Positions 30,943 to 40,249 of a stretch of 64,000 bases of DNA are shown in pieces. A program made the position numbers and the translations under genes. Numbering within the stretch: position 1 is the stretch's first letter; each line of letters starts with the position of its first letter. Source of the DNA: an uncultured Eubacteriales bacterium (lineage in GTDB: Bacteria; Bacillota; Clostridia; Christensenellales; Aristaeellaceae); the NCBI GenBank assembly GCA_902767565.1, contig CACXHY010000006.1, forward strand, positions 1-64,000, given 5' to 3'. A model generated the notes under the pieces. The model did not search any database. It was not told the DNA's origin and saw only the letters and a program-made list of their open reading frames with translations.

Positions 30943-33213
30943 TCAGGGACCGATCTGATATGTGCCGACCTGCTCCGACACGCCGAAGGCCAGGATCTCC
31001 GCCTGCTTGCGGCCGTGGGGCAGGGCCTTGTCGACCTGGTTGAGCTGAATGCCCATGAAGCTGAAGACCGCGGTCTGTCCGCCGTCCAGGTTGACCGCCA
31101 GGGTGCAGCCGTGATCCTTCAGGAGCTTGGCCAGATAGACCATCTGCACGCCCTTGGAGCGGGCCAGGCGGCCTTCGCACAGGATCGCCACATAGTGGCC
31201 GGGCTCCACCATGCCGAAGGCGTAGCGGGGATTGTAACTGGTGTTGGCGGTGGCCACATAGTCGGTGTACTCCCCGTCGCGGATCAGGCAGGGGCCGAAG
31301 CAGTACACGTCGTAGGCCCCCGCGTCGATGTAGGCCTGGGCGCTCATGGCCGTGGACGGATAGCTCTCGATATGGCCGTCGGGGAAGAAGGCGAGGGTGT
31401 CGTAATTGGGCATGGTGGGCGGGTTCCTGCGGGGCTCGTCGTAGAAGATGACGCCGCCCCGGACCTCGATGCCGGTGGGATAGGTCTGCTTGATCCGGTA
31501 GGTGTAATAGTCCGTGCTGGTGGCGAAGACCACCCGGTTGTCCCGGGCGATATTGCTCACGAAATCGTGGCTGCTGCGGGGCTTCTCGGGGTTGCAGAAG
31601 ACGGTGGACGGAAGCGCGCCGGCCTCCGTGTCGCACCAGATGTCCGCCGTGAAGCAGTAGAAGGGATGGCGCTTGTCCGGGACCTCGTAGGAGCGGCGGA
31701 TCACGATCCGCAGGTGCTCGCCCACATAGACGTACAGCCCCTGTTCGTCGCTCGACCAGATGAACTCGCCCTCGTCCAGAAAGCCTTTCCCGTTCAGGGG
31801 CGGGAGGATGGCGGCCAGCTCCGGGTCGCTCTCGATCCAGGCACCCTCAGCGGAGGGCTCGGACGGATCGGCTTCCGGGTCGGCGACGGTCAGGACTTCG
31901 ACCGTCACGGCTTCGTCGGGGACAGGCTCTTCCGTTCCGCCGGGGGCCTCTTCCTCCGCGGGCCGCTCTTCGGTCCCGGCCTCCGACTCCTCCGGCAGCT
32001 CGAACCGCTCGGTGTCGTCTTCGCCGGGTTCATCCAGGTTCTCGAAGAAATCGCCGCCCGTTACATCGGGGCCCACCGTGGAGGCGAAGAGACCGAAGCG
32101 GTGGTTGTCGTATTCGGCGCCGGTCTCGGTCACGCTCATGCCGCTGGTGCGCTGGGTCACGTGCAGCGTGTAGGCCTCTGTGGCCATCTCCAGGCCGGTC
32201 CTGCCGTCGAAGCCCTCCAGGGGCGTCTCCCAGTTGAAGAGGGAGGCGTTGTCGGGCCACAGGTGGACGTACAGCTTCTTGGCCTGCCAGGTGCCGTACG
32301 CCTGCGCCGACTCGGGGCAGAAATCGGCGCGGCCCGTCTCGGAATAGACCTTGCGCACGGAGGCGGAGAGGATCTTGTGCATGGGATGGCCGTATTCGCC
32401 GTCGGCGTCCTGGGTCACGATGACCTCGGGCCGGACCCTGCGGATGACCTCCGCCACCCAGGCGTCGACCTTCTCCTCCCCGCCCAGGGCGTTGTACTGA
32501 CGGGTGAGGTTCTTCTGGTAGCTGTCGCTGAAAGGCCCTATGATGGGATAGCGGCGGATCCCCAACAGCCACAGGCCGTTGAGCAGCTCGGACCGGCGGG
32601 TGGTGTTGGAGGGGGTCATGTAGGCGACCGCCACGCTGCGGCCTTCCTCCACGCAGGTGGGAATGGCCCCGCCCATGAAGATCAGCTCGTCGTCGGGGTG
32701 GGCGACGATGAAGAGGATGTCGGCCTTCTCCGGCGCGGGCTCCCAGCGCTGCACCCAGTCGGGGATCTCGCCCTCGCCGAAGACGAAGATCTCGTTGAAC
32801 CCGAGGACCTGGCGCGTGTCGGAATCGCAATAGATGCGGACCGCGCTCACGCCGCCCTCAAAAGCGTAAAAGGCGTGGTAGATGCCCGTGTCGCCCTCGG
32901 CCACGGTCCTCCAGTTGTCGCCGGAGCCGATCTGGACCTGGTAGGAGTCGGGCATGTTCTTGAAGCAGAGATAGAGGCCGTGGATCTTCGAGCCGCCGGG
33001 GGCGGTGATCGTGAGCCAGTTGTGCCGGGCCTCGTGGGTGTACCAGTAGGTGGTGTATTTGCCGTCGGTCATCTGGGTGTATTTGAACTTGGTCCCCGAT
33101 GACTTGAAGCGGCACCCGTCCGTCAGATCGGCCGCCTCTTCCGCCGCGCAGACGGCGGTGAGCAGCAGCAGGAGACAGGCGGCCAGCGCCGCGATCTTCC
33201 ATTTCACTCTCAT
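30943..33213 (-). CDS. Secreted fusion: discoidin-like, PIG-L deacetylase and phosphodiester glycosidase (NAGPA) domains
   Basis: 756 aa. A signal peptide (KIAALAACLLLLLTAVCA) is followed by an F5/8-type carbohydrate-binding-like domain (about residues 30-148). Next is a PIG-L/LmbE deacetylase with the metal motifs AHPDDE (171-176) and HPMH (276-279). After a Glu/Pro-rich linker (about 385-470) comes a NAGPA-type phosphodiester glycosidase domain ending in VNLDGGQTAVFSF (NLDGG near 708). PIG-L enzymes de-N-acetylate GlcNAc; NAGPA enzymes release sugars from phosphodiesters. This suggests modification of wall or capsular GlcNAc-phosphate polymers outside the cell. ATG 33213 overlaps the upstream gene stop. 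Confidence 0.85.
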   Translation of the reverse strand: MRVKWKIAALAACLLLLLTAVCAAEEAADLTDGCRFKSSGTKFKYTQMTDGKYTTYWYTHEARHNWLTITAPGGSKIHGLYLCFKNMPDSYQVQIGSGDNWRTVAEGDTGIYHAFYAFEGGVSAVRIYCDSDTRQVLGFNEIFVFGEGEIPDWVQRWEPAPEKADILFIVAHPDDELIFMGGAIPTCVEEGRSVAVAYMTPSNTTRRSELLNGLWLLGIRRYPIIGPFSDSYQKNLTRQYNALGGEEKVDAWVAEVIRRVRPEVIVTQDADGEYGHPMHKILSASVRKVYSETGRADFCPESAQAYGTWQAKKLYVHLWPDNASLFNWETPLEGFDGRTGLEMATEAYTLHVTQRTSGMSVTETGAEYDNHRFGLFASTVGPDVTGGDFFENLDEPGEDDTERFELPEESEAGTEERPAEEEAPGGTEEPVPDEAVTVEVLTVADPEADPSEPSAEGAWIESDPELAAILPPLNGKGFLDEGEFIWSSDEQGLYVYVGEHLRIVIRRSYEVPDKRHPFYCFTADIWCDTEAGALPSTVFCNPEKPRSSHDFVSNIARDNRVVFATSTDYYTYRIKQTYPTGIEVRGGVIFYDEPRRNPPTMPNYDTLAFFPDGHIESYPSTAMSAQAYIDAGAYDVYCFGPCLIRDGEYTDYVATANTSYNPRYAFGMVEPGHYVAILCEGRLARSKGVQMVYLAKLLKDHGCTLAVNLDGGQTAVFSFMGIQLNQVDKALPHGRKQAEILAFGVSEQVGTYQIGP

Positions 33214-34016
33214 TGTTCGTTTCCTTCGATCTCGATCGACACTTCGACCACGGCCGTGGGGCGCAGCACATAGGGATCCTCCGCCGTGCCGCTGCCGCCG
33301 CTGATGACCAGCCGGTCCAGCAACAGATAACAGGCCGGACGGCAGCCCTCGTTCTTGACCACCACGCGGATCCAGCCGATCTCGCCCTGGGATTTGGTGC
33401 AGTTGGCGGAGTACTTGTTGCTGCCCTGGCTGCGGGTCCAGTAGGGGCTGTGGCCGCCGCGGGCGGCGCCGTAGCGGAAGAGGGCCTGCTCCACGCGGTT
33501 GTTGTGGGCCTCGTTCTCGGTCATCTGCGCAAGGGCCCAGGGGGTGCCCCAGGCCTTGCGCCGCTGGTTGCTCGTGAAGCCGAAGCTCTTGTTTTTCAGG
33601 TCCTCGCGGGAGAGAAGGAAGATCCGGCCGAATTCCTCCGTGTCGTCGATGGCTTCCAGCTCCGCCTCTGTGAAGGCTGTCCCGGAGAATTCGCCGTTCA
33701 GGTAATCCCACATCTCCGTCTGCCGGAAATCTCCCTTGAAGGCGATGTATTCCTGATCGTCGCCGTGGATGCGGTGATTGATCAGGATGTATTCGCTCAC
33801 GCAGTAGGCCCGCCCGTCCTCCACGCTCAGCACGCGCCAGAGGATCGGCCGGATCCCGCCGTCCGCGTCCTGGGGGAATTCGCCGAGCGTGACATAGACC
33901 CAGCCGTTTCGCTTGTCGTAGCCGCGGATCCCGTCCTCCGCGAACGCAGGAAGAGCAGCCAGGGACAGCAGGAGCAGGGCGCAGAGCAGGCATATCGGCC
34001 GGAAACGCACGAACAC
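33210..34016 (-). CDS. Secreted DUF6273-like protein
   Basis: 268 aa with an N-terminal signal peptide (ICLLCALLLLSLAALPAFA). The mature region has the pattern VTLGEFPQDADGGIRPILWRVLSVEDGRAYCVSEYIL, then WDYLNGEFSGTAFTEAELEAI and a C-terminal ISGGSGTAEDPYVLRPT. These features mark DUF6273 domains common in clostridial surface proteins of unknown function. GTG start at 34016; a second GTG six bases later is possible. It has its own promoter (34045-34073) and overlaps the deacetylase/glycosidase gene by 4 bp, so the two form a secreted pair. Confidence 0.75.
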   Translation of the reverse strand: MFVRFRPICLLCALLLLSLAALPAFAEDGIRGYDKRNGWVYVTLGEFPQDADGGIRPILWRVLSVEDGRAYCVSEYILINHRIHGDDQEYIAFKGDFRQTEMWDYLNGEFSGTAFTEAELEAIDDTEEFGRIFLLSREDLKNKSFGFTSNQRRKAWGTPWALAQMTENEAHNNRVEQALFRYGAARGGHSPYWTRSQGSNKYSANCTKSQGEIGWIRVVVKNEGCRPACYLLLDRLVISGGSGTAEDPYVLRPTAVVEVSIEIEGNEQ

Positions 34017-34044
34017 GACCCCCTATTCTTGTGGTTGTCGTTCC

Positions 34045-34073
34045 ATTCTACCACAAGCGGTAGCGGTTGTCAA
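34045..34073 (-). promoter_or_regulatory. Promoter of the DUF6273-deacetylase pair
   Basis: Minus strand TTGACA and TAGAAT with a 17-bp spacer, about 30 bp before the GTG start. It lies immediately after the DUF1846 stop codon. Confidence 0.75.
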
Positions 34074-34074
34074 T

Positions 34075-35556
34075 TCAGGCGTGATAGAGCTTCTTGCTGT
34101 GGTAGGCGGGCTCGCAGGTCAGGTTGACGCCCAGCTTTTTGAACACGTTCACGTCCACCTGGGAGAGGATCACGGAGGAGTGCACCTCCAGCCCCGCCAG
34201 GCCGGGCAGCATGGCATAGGCGGCCCGGGCGGCCTCGTTTTCGGTGGCGGCCAGGGCCAGGGCGATCAGGATCTCGTCGATGTGCAGGAGGGGATTGTGG
34301 TTCCCCAGATAGCGCACCTTCAGCTCCATGATGGGCTCGATGACGCTGGGGGAGATGAGCTTCACGCTGTCGTCGATGCCGGCCAGGTGCTTCAGGGCGT
34401 TCAGGATCATGGCCGAGGAGGCACCCAGCAGGTCGCTGGTCTTGCCGGTGATGACGGTGCCGTCCGGCATGAGGATGGCGGCGGCGGGGTTCCCGGTCTC
34501 GGAGGCCCGGACGTTGGCGGCGGCCACCACAGGGCGGTCCGAGACGGAGATGCCGGCCTTCTCCATCAGCAGCTGGATCTTGCGGACGGGCTCGTCGCCG
34601 GCGTCGCCCTTGCGGCGGTCGCACATGGCGCTGTAGTAGCGGCGGATGATCTCCTGCCGCGCCGCCTGCCGGCACACCTGGTCGTCGATGATGCACTTGG
34701 CGATCATGTTGACGCCCATGTCGGTGGGGCTCTGATAGGGAGAGGTGCCGAAAATGCGCTCGAAGATGGCCCGCAGGACGGGGAAGACCTCCACGTCGCG
34801 GTTGTAGTTGACCACGGTCTTTCCGTAGGCGTCCAGGTGCCAGGGATCGATCATGTTCACGTCGCTCAGGTCCGCCGTGGCGGCCTCGTAGGCGAGGTTC
34901 ACGGGATGGTTCAGGGGCAGGTTCCAGACGGGGAAGGTCTCAAACTTGGCATAGCCGGCCCGGACGCCCCGCTTCTGCTCGTGGTAGAGCTGGCTCAGGC
35001 AGGTGGCCATCTTGCCGGAGCCGGGCCCGGGCGCCGTCACCACCACCAGGGGCCGGGTGGTCTCGATGTAGTCGTTGCGGCCGTAGCCCTCCTCGCTGAC
35101 GATCAGCGGAAGATTGGAGGGATAGCCCTCGATGGGGTAATGCCGGTAAGTGCGCAGCCCCAGGGCCTTCAGTTTTTTTTCGTAGGCCACGGCGGAGGGC
35201 TGGCCGTTCCAGCGGGTCAGCACCACGCTGCCCACATAGAAGCCGTTGCCCACGAAGGCGTCCACCAGCCGCAGGAGGTCCATGTCGTAGGTGATGCCGA
35301 TGTCGCCCCGGATCTTGTTCTTCTCGATGTCGTCCGCGTTGATGGCGATGACGATCTCGGTCTGGTCGCGCAGCTGCTTCAGCATGGTGATCTTGGAGTC
35401 GGGCTTGAAGCCGGGGAGCACCCGGGACGCGTGATAATCGTCGAAGAGTTTTCCGCCGAACTCCAGATACAGCTTGCCGAACTTGGCAATGCGTTCCATG
35501 ATGTGTTCGGACTGGATCTTCAGGTACAGGTCATTGTCATAGCCGATCGCGGGCAT
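34075..35556 (-). CDS. DUF1846 family protein
   Basis: 493 aa, typical full length. It begins MPAIGYDNDLYLKIQSEHI and includes GFKPDSKITMLKQLRDQTEI and VVTAPGPGSGKMATCLSQLY, a phosphate-binding-like loop. HPVNLAYEAATADLSDVNMI and SPTDMGVNMI follow, all characteristic of DUF1846. Structures of the family are known, but no activity is established to my knowledge. Monocistronic, with its own extended -10 promoter at 35588-35616. Confidence 0.9.
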   Translation of the reverse strand: MPAIGYDNDLYLKIQSEHIMERIAKFGKLYLEFGGKLFDDYHASRVLPGFKPDSKITMLKQLRDQTEIVIAINADDIEKNKIRGDIGITYDMDLLRLVDAFVGNGFYVGSVVLTRWNGQPSAVAYEKKLKALGLRTYRHYPIEGYPSNLPLIVSEEGYGRNDYIETTRPLVVVTAPGPGSGKMATCLSQLYHEQKRGVRAGYAKFETFPVWNLPLNHPVNLAYEAATADLSDVNMIDPWHLDAYGKTVVNYNRDVEVFPVLRAIFERIFGTSPYQSPTDMGVNMIAKCIIDDQVCRQAARQEIIRRYYSAMCDRRKGDAGDEPVRKIQLLMEKAGISVSDRPVVAAANVRASETGNPAAAILMPDGTVITGKTSDLLGASSAMILNALKHLAGIDDSVKLISPSVIEPIMELKVRYLGNHNPLLHIDEILIALALAATENEAARAAYAMLPGLAGLEVHSSVILSQVDVNVFKKLGVNLTCEPAYHSKKLYHA

Positions 35557-35587
35557 CGCTCATCGCCTCCTGTGCGGGATTCGTGTC

Positions 35588-35616
35588 ATTATAGCATGGC
35601 CGCGCACGGCGCGCAA
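35588..35616 (-). promoter_or_regulatory. Promoter of the DUF1846 gene
   Basis: Minus strand TTGCGC, 17-bp spacer and TGC-TATAAT (extended -10). It starts transcription about 25 bp before the ATG at 35556. Confidence 0.7.
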
Positions 35617-35631
35617 CCGGATCCGTGTGTG

Positions 35632-37164
35632 TCAGTGCCAGTACTTCTGGTCCAGCTCGCGGAACTGGATGGCTTCCGCCACGTCGCCGGCGCCGATGGT
35701 CCCGCTGCCGCGCAGGTCGGCCACGGTGCGGGCCACCTTCAGCACCCTGCCGTAGGCGCGCATGCTCATGCCCATCCGCTCCACGGCGTTGTGGAGGAGG
35801 GCGGTGGCCTCCGCGTCCGCGGCGCAGTAGTGGCGGATCAGGCGGGCGTCCAGCTGGGCGTTGCAGTGGATGCCCTCCTCCCGGTAGCGCTCCTGCTGCA
35901 GCTCCCTGCAGGCCCGGACGCGCTCCGCCACCGCGGCGGAGGACTCGGCGGGCCGGTCCCGGCTGATCTCCTTCACCGGCACCGCGTCCACCTCGATCTG
36001 GATGTCGATGCGGTCCAGCAGCGGGCCGGAGATCCGGTCCAGATAGCGGCGGATGTCGTGCTGGCTGCAGCGGCACTTCCGGGTGCGGCTGCCGTAAAAG
36101 CCGCAGGGACAGGGGTTCATGCTGGCCACGAACATGAAGCTGGACTGGTACTCGGCCTGATTGTGGACCCGCGTCACCGATACGACGCCGTCCTCCAGGG
36201 GCTGGCGCAGGGCTTCCAGGGCTTGCTTGCTGAACTCGGGGAGCTCGTCCAGGAAGAGGACGCCGTTGTGGCTCAGGGAGACCGCGCCGGGCATGGCGTT
36301 GGAGCCGCCTCCGATGAGGCTGGCGATGGAGGCCGAGTGATGCGGCGCGGAGAAGGGGCGGGTGACCATCAGGCCATCGCCGGGCCGGAGCTTGCCGGCG
36401 ATGGAGTAGATGCGGGTGGTCTCCAGGGCCTCCTCAAAGGTCAGGGGCGGCAGGATGCCCGGGAGACACCGGGCCAGCATGGTCTTGCCGGAGCCGGGGA
36501 CGCCGATCATCAGCATGTTGTGACCGCCGGCGGCCGCCACCTCCAGCGCCCGGCGGGCCGCCGCCTGCCCCTGGACCTCCGCAAGGTCCGTGACGGGCTT
36601 CGCGCTGCTGACGATCTCCTGATAGGTGCGCTGCACCTGCACCGGGATGCGCTCCTTGCCCCGCAGATGGTCCACCACCTGGGCCAGGGAGCGGGCGGGA
36701 TAGACGGAGATGCCCTGGATGCAGGCCACCTCCTCCGCGTTCCCCGCGGGGACGATGACCTCGCGGATGCCGTTCTCGCTGGCGGAGATCACCATGGGGA
36801 GGGCGCCCCGCACGGGGTTCAGCGTGCCGTCCAGGGAGAGCTCGCCCATCATCAGCAGCCGGTCGAGGCCCTCCTGCGGGACCTGCCGGGTGGCGGCCAG
36901 GATGCACACGGCGATGGGCAGGTCAAAGGCGGGGCCTTCCTTTTTCATGTCGGCGGGGGCCAGGTTCACCGTCAGCCTCGCGATGGGCATGGCGAAGCCG
37001 GAGTTGGTGATGGCCGCGCTGACGCGGTTGCGGCTCTCCTTCACCGACGCGTCGGGAAGGCCGATGATCTCCAGCATCGGCATGCCGTTGGCCGCGTAGA
37101 CCTCCACGTTCACCGCGAAACCGGATACGCCGCTCAGGCCGTATCCCAGTGTGGTTGCCAGCAT
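35632..37164 (-). CDS. YifB/ComM-type Mg-chelatase-like AAA+ ATPase
   Basis: 510 aa. An N-terminal Lon-protease-like domain (LATTLGYGLSGVSGFAVNVE) is followed by an AAA+ core with Walker A GVPGSGKTMLARCLPG and Walker B GVLFLDELPEF. A C-terminal Mg-chelatase domain contains a cysteine cluster (NPCPCGFYGSRTRKCRCS). ComM proteins are helicases that promote branch migration during natural transformation in some bacteria. The presence of dprA elsewhere in the window fits, but competence is not shown. Next in the same direction are the SRAP and kinase-like genes upstream. Confidence 0.92.
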   Translation of the reverse strand: MLATTLGYGLSGVSGFAVNVEVYAANGMPMLEIIGLPDASVKESRNRVSAAITNSGFAMPIARLTVNLAPADMKKEGPAFDLPIAVCILAATRQVPQEGLDRLLMMGELSLDGTLNPVRGALPMVISASENGIREVIVPAGNAEEVACIQGISVYPARSLAQVVDHLRGKERIPVQVQRTYQEIVSSAKPVTDLAEVQGQAAARRALEVAAAGGHNMLMIGVPGSGKTMLARCLPGILPPLTFEEALETTRIYSIAGKLRPGDGLMVTRPFSAPHHSASIASLIGGGSNAMPGAVSLSHNGVLFLDELPEFSKQALEALRQPLEDGVVSVTRVHNQAEYQSSFMFVASMNPCPCGFYGSRTRKCRCSQHDIRRYLDRISGPLLDRIDIQIEVDAVPVKEISRDRPAESSAAVAERVRACRELQQERYREEGIHCNAQLDARLIRHYCAADAEATALLHNAVERMGMSMRAYGRVLKVARTVADLRGSGTIGAGDVAEAIQFRELDQKYWH

Positions 37165-37192
37165 GATCTCACCCCGCAGACAGAGAGTAGGT

Positions 37193-37810
37193 TCACATAT
37201 CGGTGTTTTCCCACAGGGACAGCTGGGCCGTCTGACCGGGCACGGGGGTCAGGTCCAGCTTTACGTTCCGGCTGAAATAGGGCGCCGGATCCGTATCCCG
37301 GTCCAGCCAGGCCGCGGCCTCATCGGGGCGCAGCAGCACCGGCATGCGGTCGTGCAGTTCCGCCATATCGCCCTCCGCCGGGCGGGTGAGGATCGTGCAG
37401 CGGGCGTCCCGGCCTTCCGGACGGTAGAGGCCGGCGAGGCAGAACCAGTCCGTGCCGGAAGGGGAGATCCGGTACTTGGTCCCGGCGCCGTGCCGGTGAT
37501 CCCACTCGAACCAGGCCGAGGCGGGGATCAGGCAGCGGCGGTCCCGCAGGCTGTCCCGGAACAGGGGGCGCACGCCGGCGGTCTCGCTCCGGGCGTTGAT
37601 GACCAGCTTGCCCTGCACCGGGTATCCCCAGGTCATGGCAAAGGGCTTTGGCGTGCGGGAAACGCGGCTGGCGCACACGGCCGGCACCCGCATGCCGGGC
37701 GTGATCTCGCCCCGGGGCAGCGGCTCCGAAGCCATGAGCCCAGCGTCGCGCAGAAGCTTCTCCAGCTCCTCCGGTCCGTCGTCCATGGGGATGTAGAATC
37801 GTCCGCACAT
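37193..37810 (-). CDS. SRAP (HMCES/YedK) abasic-site DNA-protein crosslink protein
   Basis: 205 aa. Begins MCGRFYIP with catalytic Cys2. VINARSETAGVRPLFRD carries the conserved Asn, RCLIPASAWFEWDH the conserved Glu, and ELHDRMPVLL the conserved His. These residues form the stable thiazolidine crosslink with abasic sites in single-stranded DNA in homologues. It protects replication forks. It is 5 bp from the upstream P-loop gene's end. Confidence 0.92.
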   Translation of the reverse strand: MCGRFYIPMDDGPEELEKLLRDAGLMASEPLPRGEITPGMRVPAVCASRVSRTPKPFAMTWGYPVQGKLVINARSETAGVRPLFRDSLRDRRCLIPASAWFEWDHRHGAGTKYRISPSGTDWFCLAGLYRPEGRDARCTILTRPAEGDMAELHDRMPVLLRPDEAAAWLDRDTDPAPYFSRNVKLDLTPVPGQTAQLSLWENTDM

Positions 37811-37815
37811 GGGTG

Positions 37816-38886
37816 TCAGCCGCCTTTCGACAGGATCTCATGCAGCCGCAGGGAGGCCGCGTCCACCCGCACGCAGCCCGCGTCGGGCAGGGAATACGCG
37901 CTGAAATAGGCCTCTTCCAGGGGGATCCAGCGCTCGATGAAGCCCCGCACGGATTCCGGCGCGTTGCGGCGGCGGATGCGCGAGAGCTGATCCTCCGGGC
38001 CGATCTCCAGGAAGACGCGGACCGCGGCCTTCTCCCGGATGGGCGGGAGTTCGCTGTAGCTGCCCTCCAGGATCAGCATGTCCTCGGGCGGGAGCGTGCC
38101 GAAGTCCACGAATTCCCGCGTCTGGCAGTCATAGCGGCGCAGGGCGACGGGAAGGCCCGCCGTGAAGGGCGTGACGATCTCATCCGTGACCCGGTCGATG
38201 TCGCAGTTGCCGCCGGGGATCGCCAGGCGTTCCGGCGTTTTCTGCGCGTGGGGGGTGTAAAAGTCGTCCATGTGGACGAAGCCGCAGCGGAGCACGGCTT
38301 GGAGGGCCTCCGCCAGGGTGGATTTGCCCGACCCGCAGCGGCCGTCCACGGTGATCAGGCAGGGACGGCGCTCCGCCGCCGCCACGGCGCGGAGGACCGG
38401 CAGCAGGGGTTGCCAGGCGGCGTGTACCAGGCGGTAAGAGGGCGCTTCCGCAAGGCGGCAGGCCTCCGAGTGGGAGGGGAGGCGTTCGGGGTCGTCGACC
38501 AGCTCGCGCGCGAGGGCCGCGAGGCGATCCGCGTCGAAACGATCCGGCAGGGAGGCGGCTGCAAGCGCGTCCGGCAGCGCCGTGCGGTCCGCCGTCGCCG
38601 ACATCCGCGGAAGCAGCATCATCCGGGCGATCCAGGCGGGGGAGATGCCCAGGTCCCGGGCAGGCCGGAGACCGATCCGGATCCAGCCGCCCACGTCCTC
38701 CCACAGGGGCTCCCCCCGGCACGGACCGGCGGCATCCATCTCGTCGGCGATGCGGCGCGTCACCGCGTCCTCGTCCCCCAGCAAATGTCCGTTGCCGAAC
38801 AAAGCCTGGAACAGGGTCTTGATCACATCCCGTTCCTCATAGGAGGGATGCTCCCGCAGGATCGGAAGGAGCCAGTCGGTGCGCAC
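37816..38886 (-). CDS. Uridine-kinase-like P-loop protein with N-terminal extension
   Basis: 356 aa. The C-terminal half is a P-loop kinase: LITVDGRCGSGKSTLAEAL (Walker A), FVHMDDFYTPHAQKTPERL (the DDFY of uridine kinase-like proteins), DMLILEGSYSELPPI and RRRNAPESVRGFIERWIPLE. The first 190 residues form a helical domain that I do not recognise. The substrate is unknown. GTG at 38886 is preceded by AAAGGAGG; an ATG at 38910 overlaps scpB but lacks a site. It probably shares a transcript with scpB. Confidence 0.7.
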   Translation of the reverse strand: MRTDWLLPILREHPSYEERDVIKTLFQALFGNGHLLGDEDAVTRRIADEMDAAGPCRGEPLWEDVGGWIRIGLRPARDLGISPAWIARMMLLPRMSATADRTALPDALAAASLPDRFDADRLAALARELVDDPERLPSHSEACRLAEAPSYRLVHAAWQPLLPVLRAVAAAERRPCLITVDGRCGSGKSTLAEALQAVLRCGFVHMDDFYTPHAQKTPERLAIPGGNCDIDRVTDEIVTPFTAGLPVALRRYDCQTREFVDFGTLPPEDMLILEGSYSELPPIREKAAVRVFLEIGPEDQLSRIRRRNAPESVRGFIERWIPLEEAYFSAYSLPDAGCVRVDAASLRLHEILSKGG

Positions 38887-38906
38887 GGGGGCCTCCTTTC
38901 GGGGCG

Positions 38907-39485
38907 TCACGGGATCAGCTCGCCGCCCTCGTCACAGGGAGCGGCGTCGTCCGCGGCCGGTTCGGGCAGGGGCGGCAGATCCTCCAGGGAGCTGATGCCG
39001 AAGTGGCTGAGGAAGCTGTCCGTGGTGCCGTACAGGATCGGGTGTCCCACCGTGTCCTTGCGCCCGACTTCGGCGATCAGGCCCTTCGCCGTCAGGGACT
39101 GCACGGAATAGTCGCATTTGACGCCCCGGATCTGCTCGATCTCAGCCTTGGTGACGGGCTGCCGGTAGGCCACCACCGCCAGGGTCTCCATGATGGCCTG
39201 GCTGAGGGACTGCTTCTGCACCGGCTGCAGCAGGCGCACCACGTCCTCCGAATACAGGGGCCGGGTGGCCAGCTGCACATGGGAGCCGTAGATCCGCAGC
39301 AGGAACCCCCGCTGGGCGAAGTCGTACTCGTCCCGCAGCTCCTTCAGGGCAGCGTTCAGCTCCCCCGGCGGCACCCGCAGGGCGGTGGCCAGATCCCGGA
39401 TCAGCACCGGCTCCCCGGCCACGTACAGGATGGCCTCGATGCGGCCCTTCAGCGTGCCCTCAAAGGTCTCGTCGCGTTCACTCAT
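38907..39485 (-). CDS. scpB: Segregation and condensation protein B
   Basis: 192 aa. Winged-helix ScpB with EAILYVAGEPVLIRDLATAL at the N-terminus, the core RPLYSEDVVRLLQP, SLSQAIMETLAVVAYRQPVTKAEIE and the C-terminal GRKDTVGHPILYGTTDSFL. It forms the condensin complex with SMC and ScpA for chromosome segregation. The start overlaps the scpA end by 8 bp. The acidic C-terminal tail (PLPEPAADDAAPCDE) is poorly conserved. Confidence 0.95.
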   Translation of the reverse strand: MSERDETFEGTLKGRIEAILYVAGEPVLIRDLATALRVPPGELNAALKELRDEYDFAQRGFLLRIYGSHVQLATRPLYSEDVVRLLQPVQKQSLSQAIMETLAVVAYRQPVTKAEIEQIRGVKCDYSVQSLTAKGLIAEVGRKDTVGHPILYGTTDSFLSHFGISSLEDLPPLPEPAADDAAPCDEGGELIP

Positions 39486-40239
39486 CGGGTGTCTCCTCCT
39501 TGGAGCGGCCTTCCCCCGGCAGCAGGACGATGCCGCCGAGGCTGTCGCGCTGCTCGGCCCGGACCCGGCCCAGGCGCATGAGCTCCAGCAGCGCCAGGAA
39601 CAGGGTCACGACCTCCTCCCGGGTGCGGGCGGGGCTGACGGCGTCCTCGAATCTCAGGGAACCGCGCCTGCGCAGGCCCTGCAGCAGGGTGAGCATGCAT
39701 TCCTGCACGCTGTGTTCGTCGCGGCGGATATCCCGGGCGGCGTAGCGGTTCTCGCCCCGGTCGTCCTCCGCGTCGGGCTTGCGGGCCCAGATGCGGGCGA
39801 AGGCGTCCACCAGCCCCTGCAGGGACAGCCCCACCAGCTCGATCTCCGGCGGCGGCAGGGGAAACTCGTCCGGAAGCTTGGTGAACAGGCCCTTGGCGGC
39901 GTTCTCGAAGCCCTGCATGGCCACGGCCGTCTCCTTGAAGCGCCTGTATTCCTCCAGGCGGCGGATCAGCTCCTGCTCCGGGTCCTCCTCGCCCTCCCGG
40001 GGCTCAGGGGGCTTGGGGAGCATGGCGCGGCTCTTGATCTCCAGCAGGGTCGCGGCCATCACGAGGAACTCGCTGGCGTCGTCCATGTCCAGGTCATCCG
40101 CGCCGCGGACGAAGGCGATGTACTGGTCCGTGATCTCGCTGATGAAGATGTCGCGGATGTCCACCTGCGCCTTCGTCACCAGGTGGAGCAGCAGATCCAG
40201 CGGACCGTCGAAGTCCTTCAGCCGAAAATTCATTGCCAT
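39478..40239 (-). CDS. scpA: Segregation and condensation protein A
   Basis: 253 aa kleisin. Begins MAMNFRLKDFDGPLDLLLHL, the family signature, followed by VDIRDIFISEITDQYI and EFLVMAATLLEIKSRAMLP. It bridges SMC heads with ScpB. It sits 10 bp after the M50 protease gene and overlaps scpB. Confidence 0.95.
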   Translation of the reverse strand: MAMNFRLKDFDGPLDLLLHLVTKAQVDIRDIFISEITDQYIAFVRGADDLDMDDASEFLVMAATLLEIKSRAMLPKPPEPREGEEDPEQELIRRLEEYRRFKETAVAMQGFENAAKGLFTKLPDEFPLPPPEIELVGLSLQGLVDAFARIWARKPDAEDDRGENRYAARDIRRDEHSVQECMLTLLQGLRRRGSLRFEDAVSPARTREEVVTLFLALLELMRLGRVRAEQRDSLGGIVLLPGEGRSKEETPDE

Positions 40240-40249
40240 GGCGCGGCCC

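Noticed and set aside
34081-37275. A 1,064-codon plus-strand open frame opposite DUF1846 and YifB
   Set aside because: Antisense shadow in GC-rich DNA; it has no ribosome binding site and no recognisable domain, while the minus-strand genes are clear.
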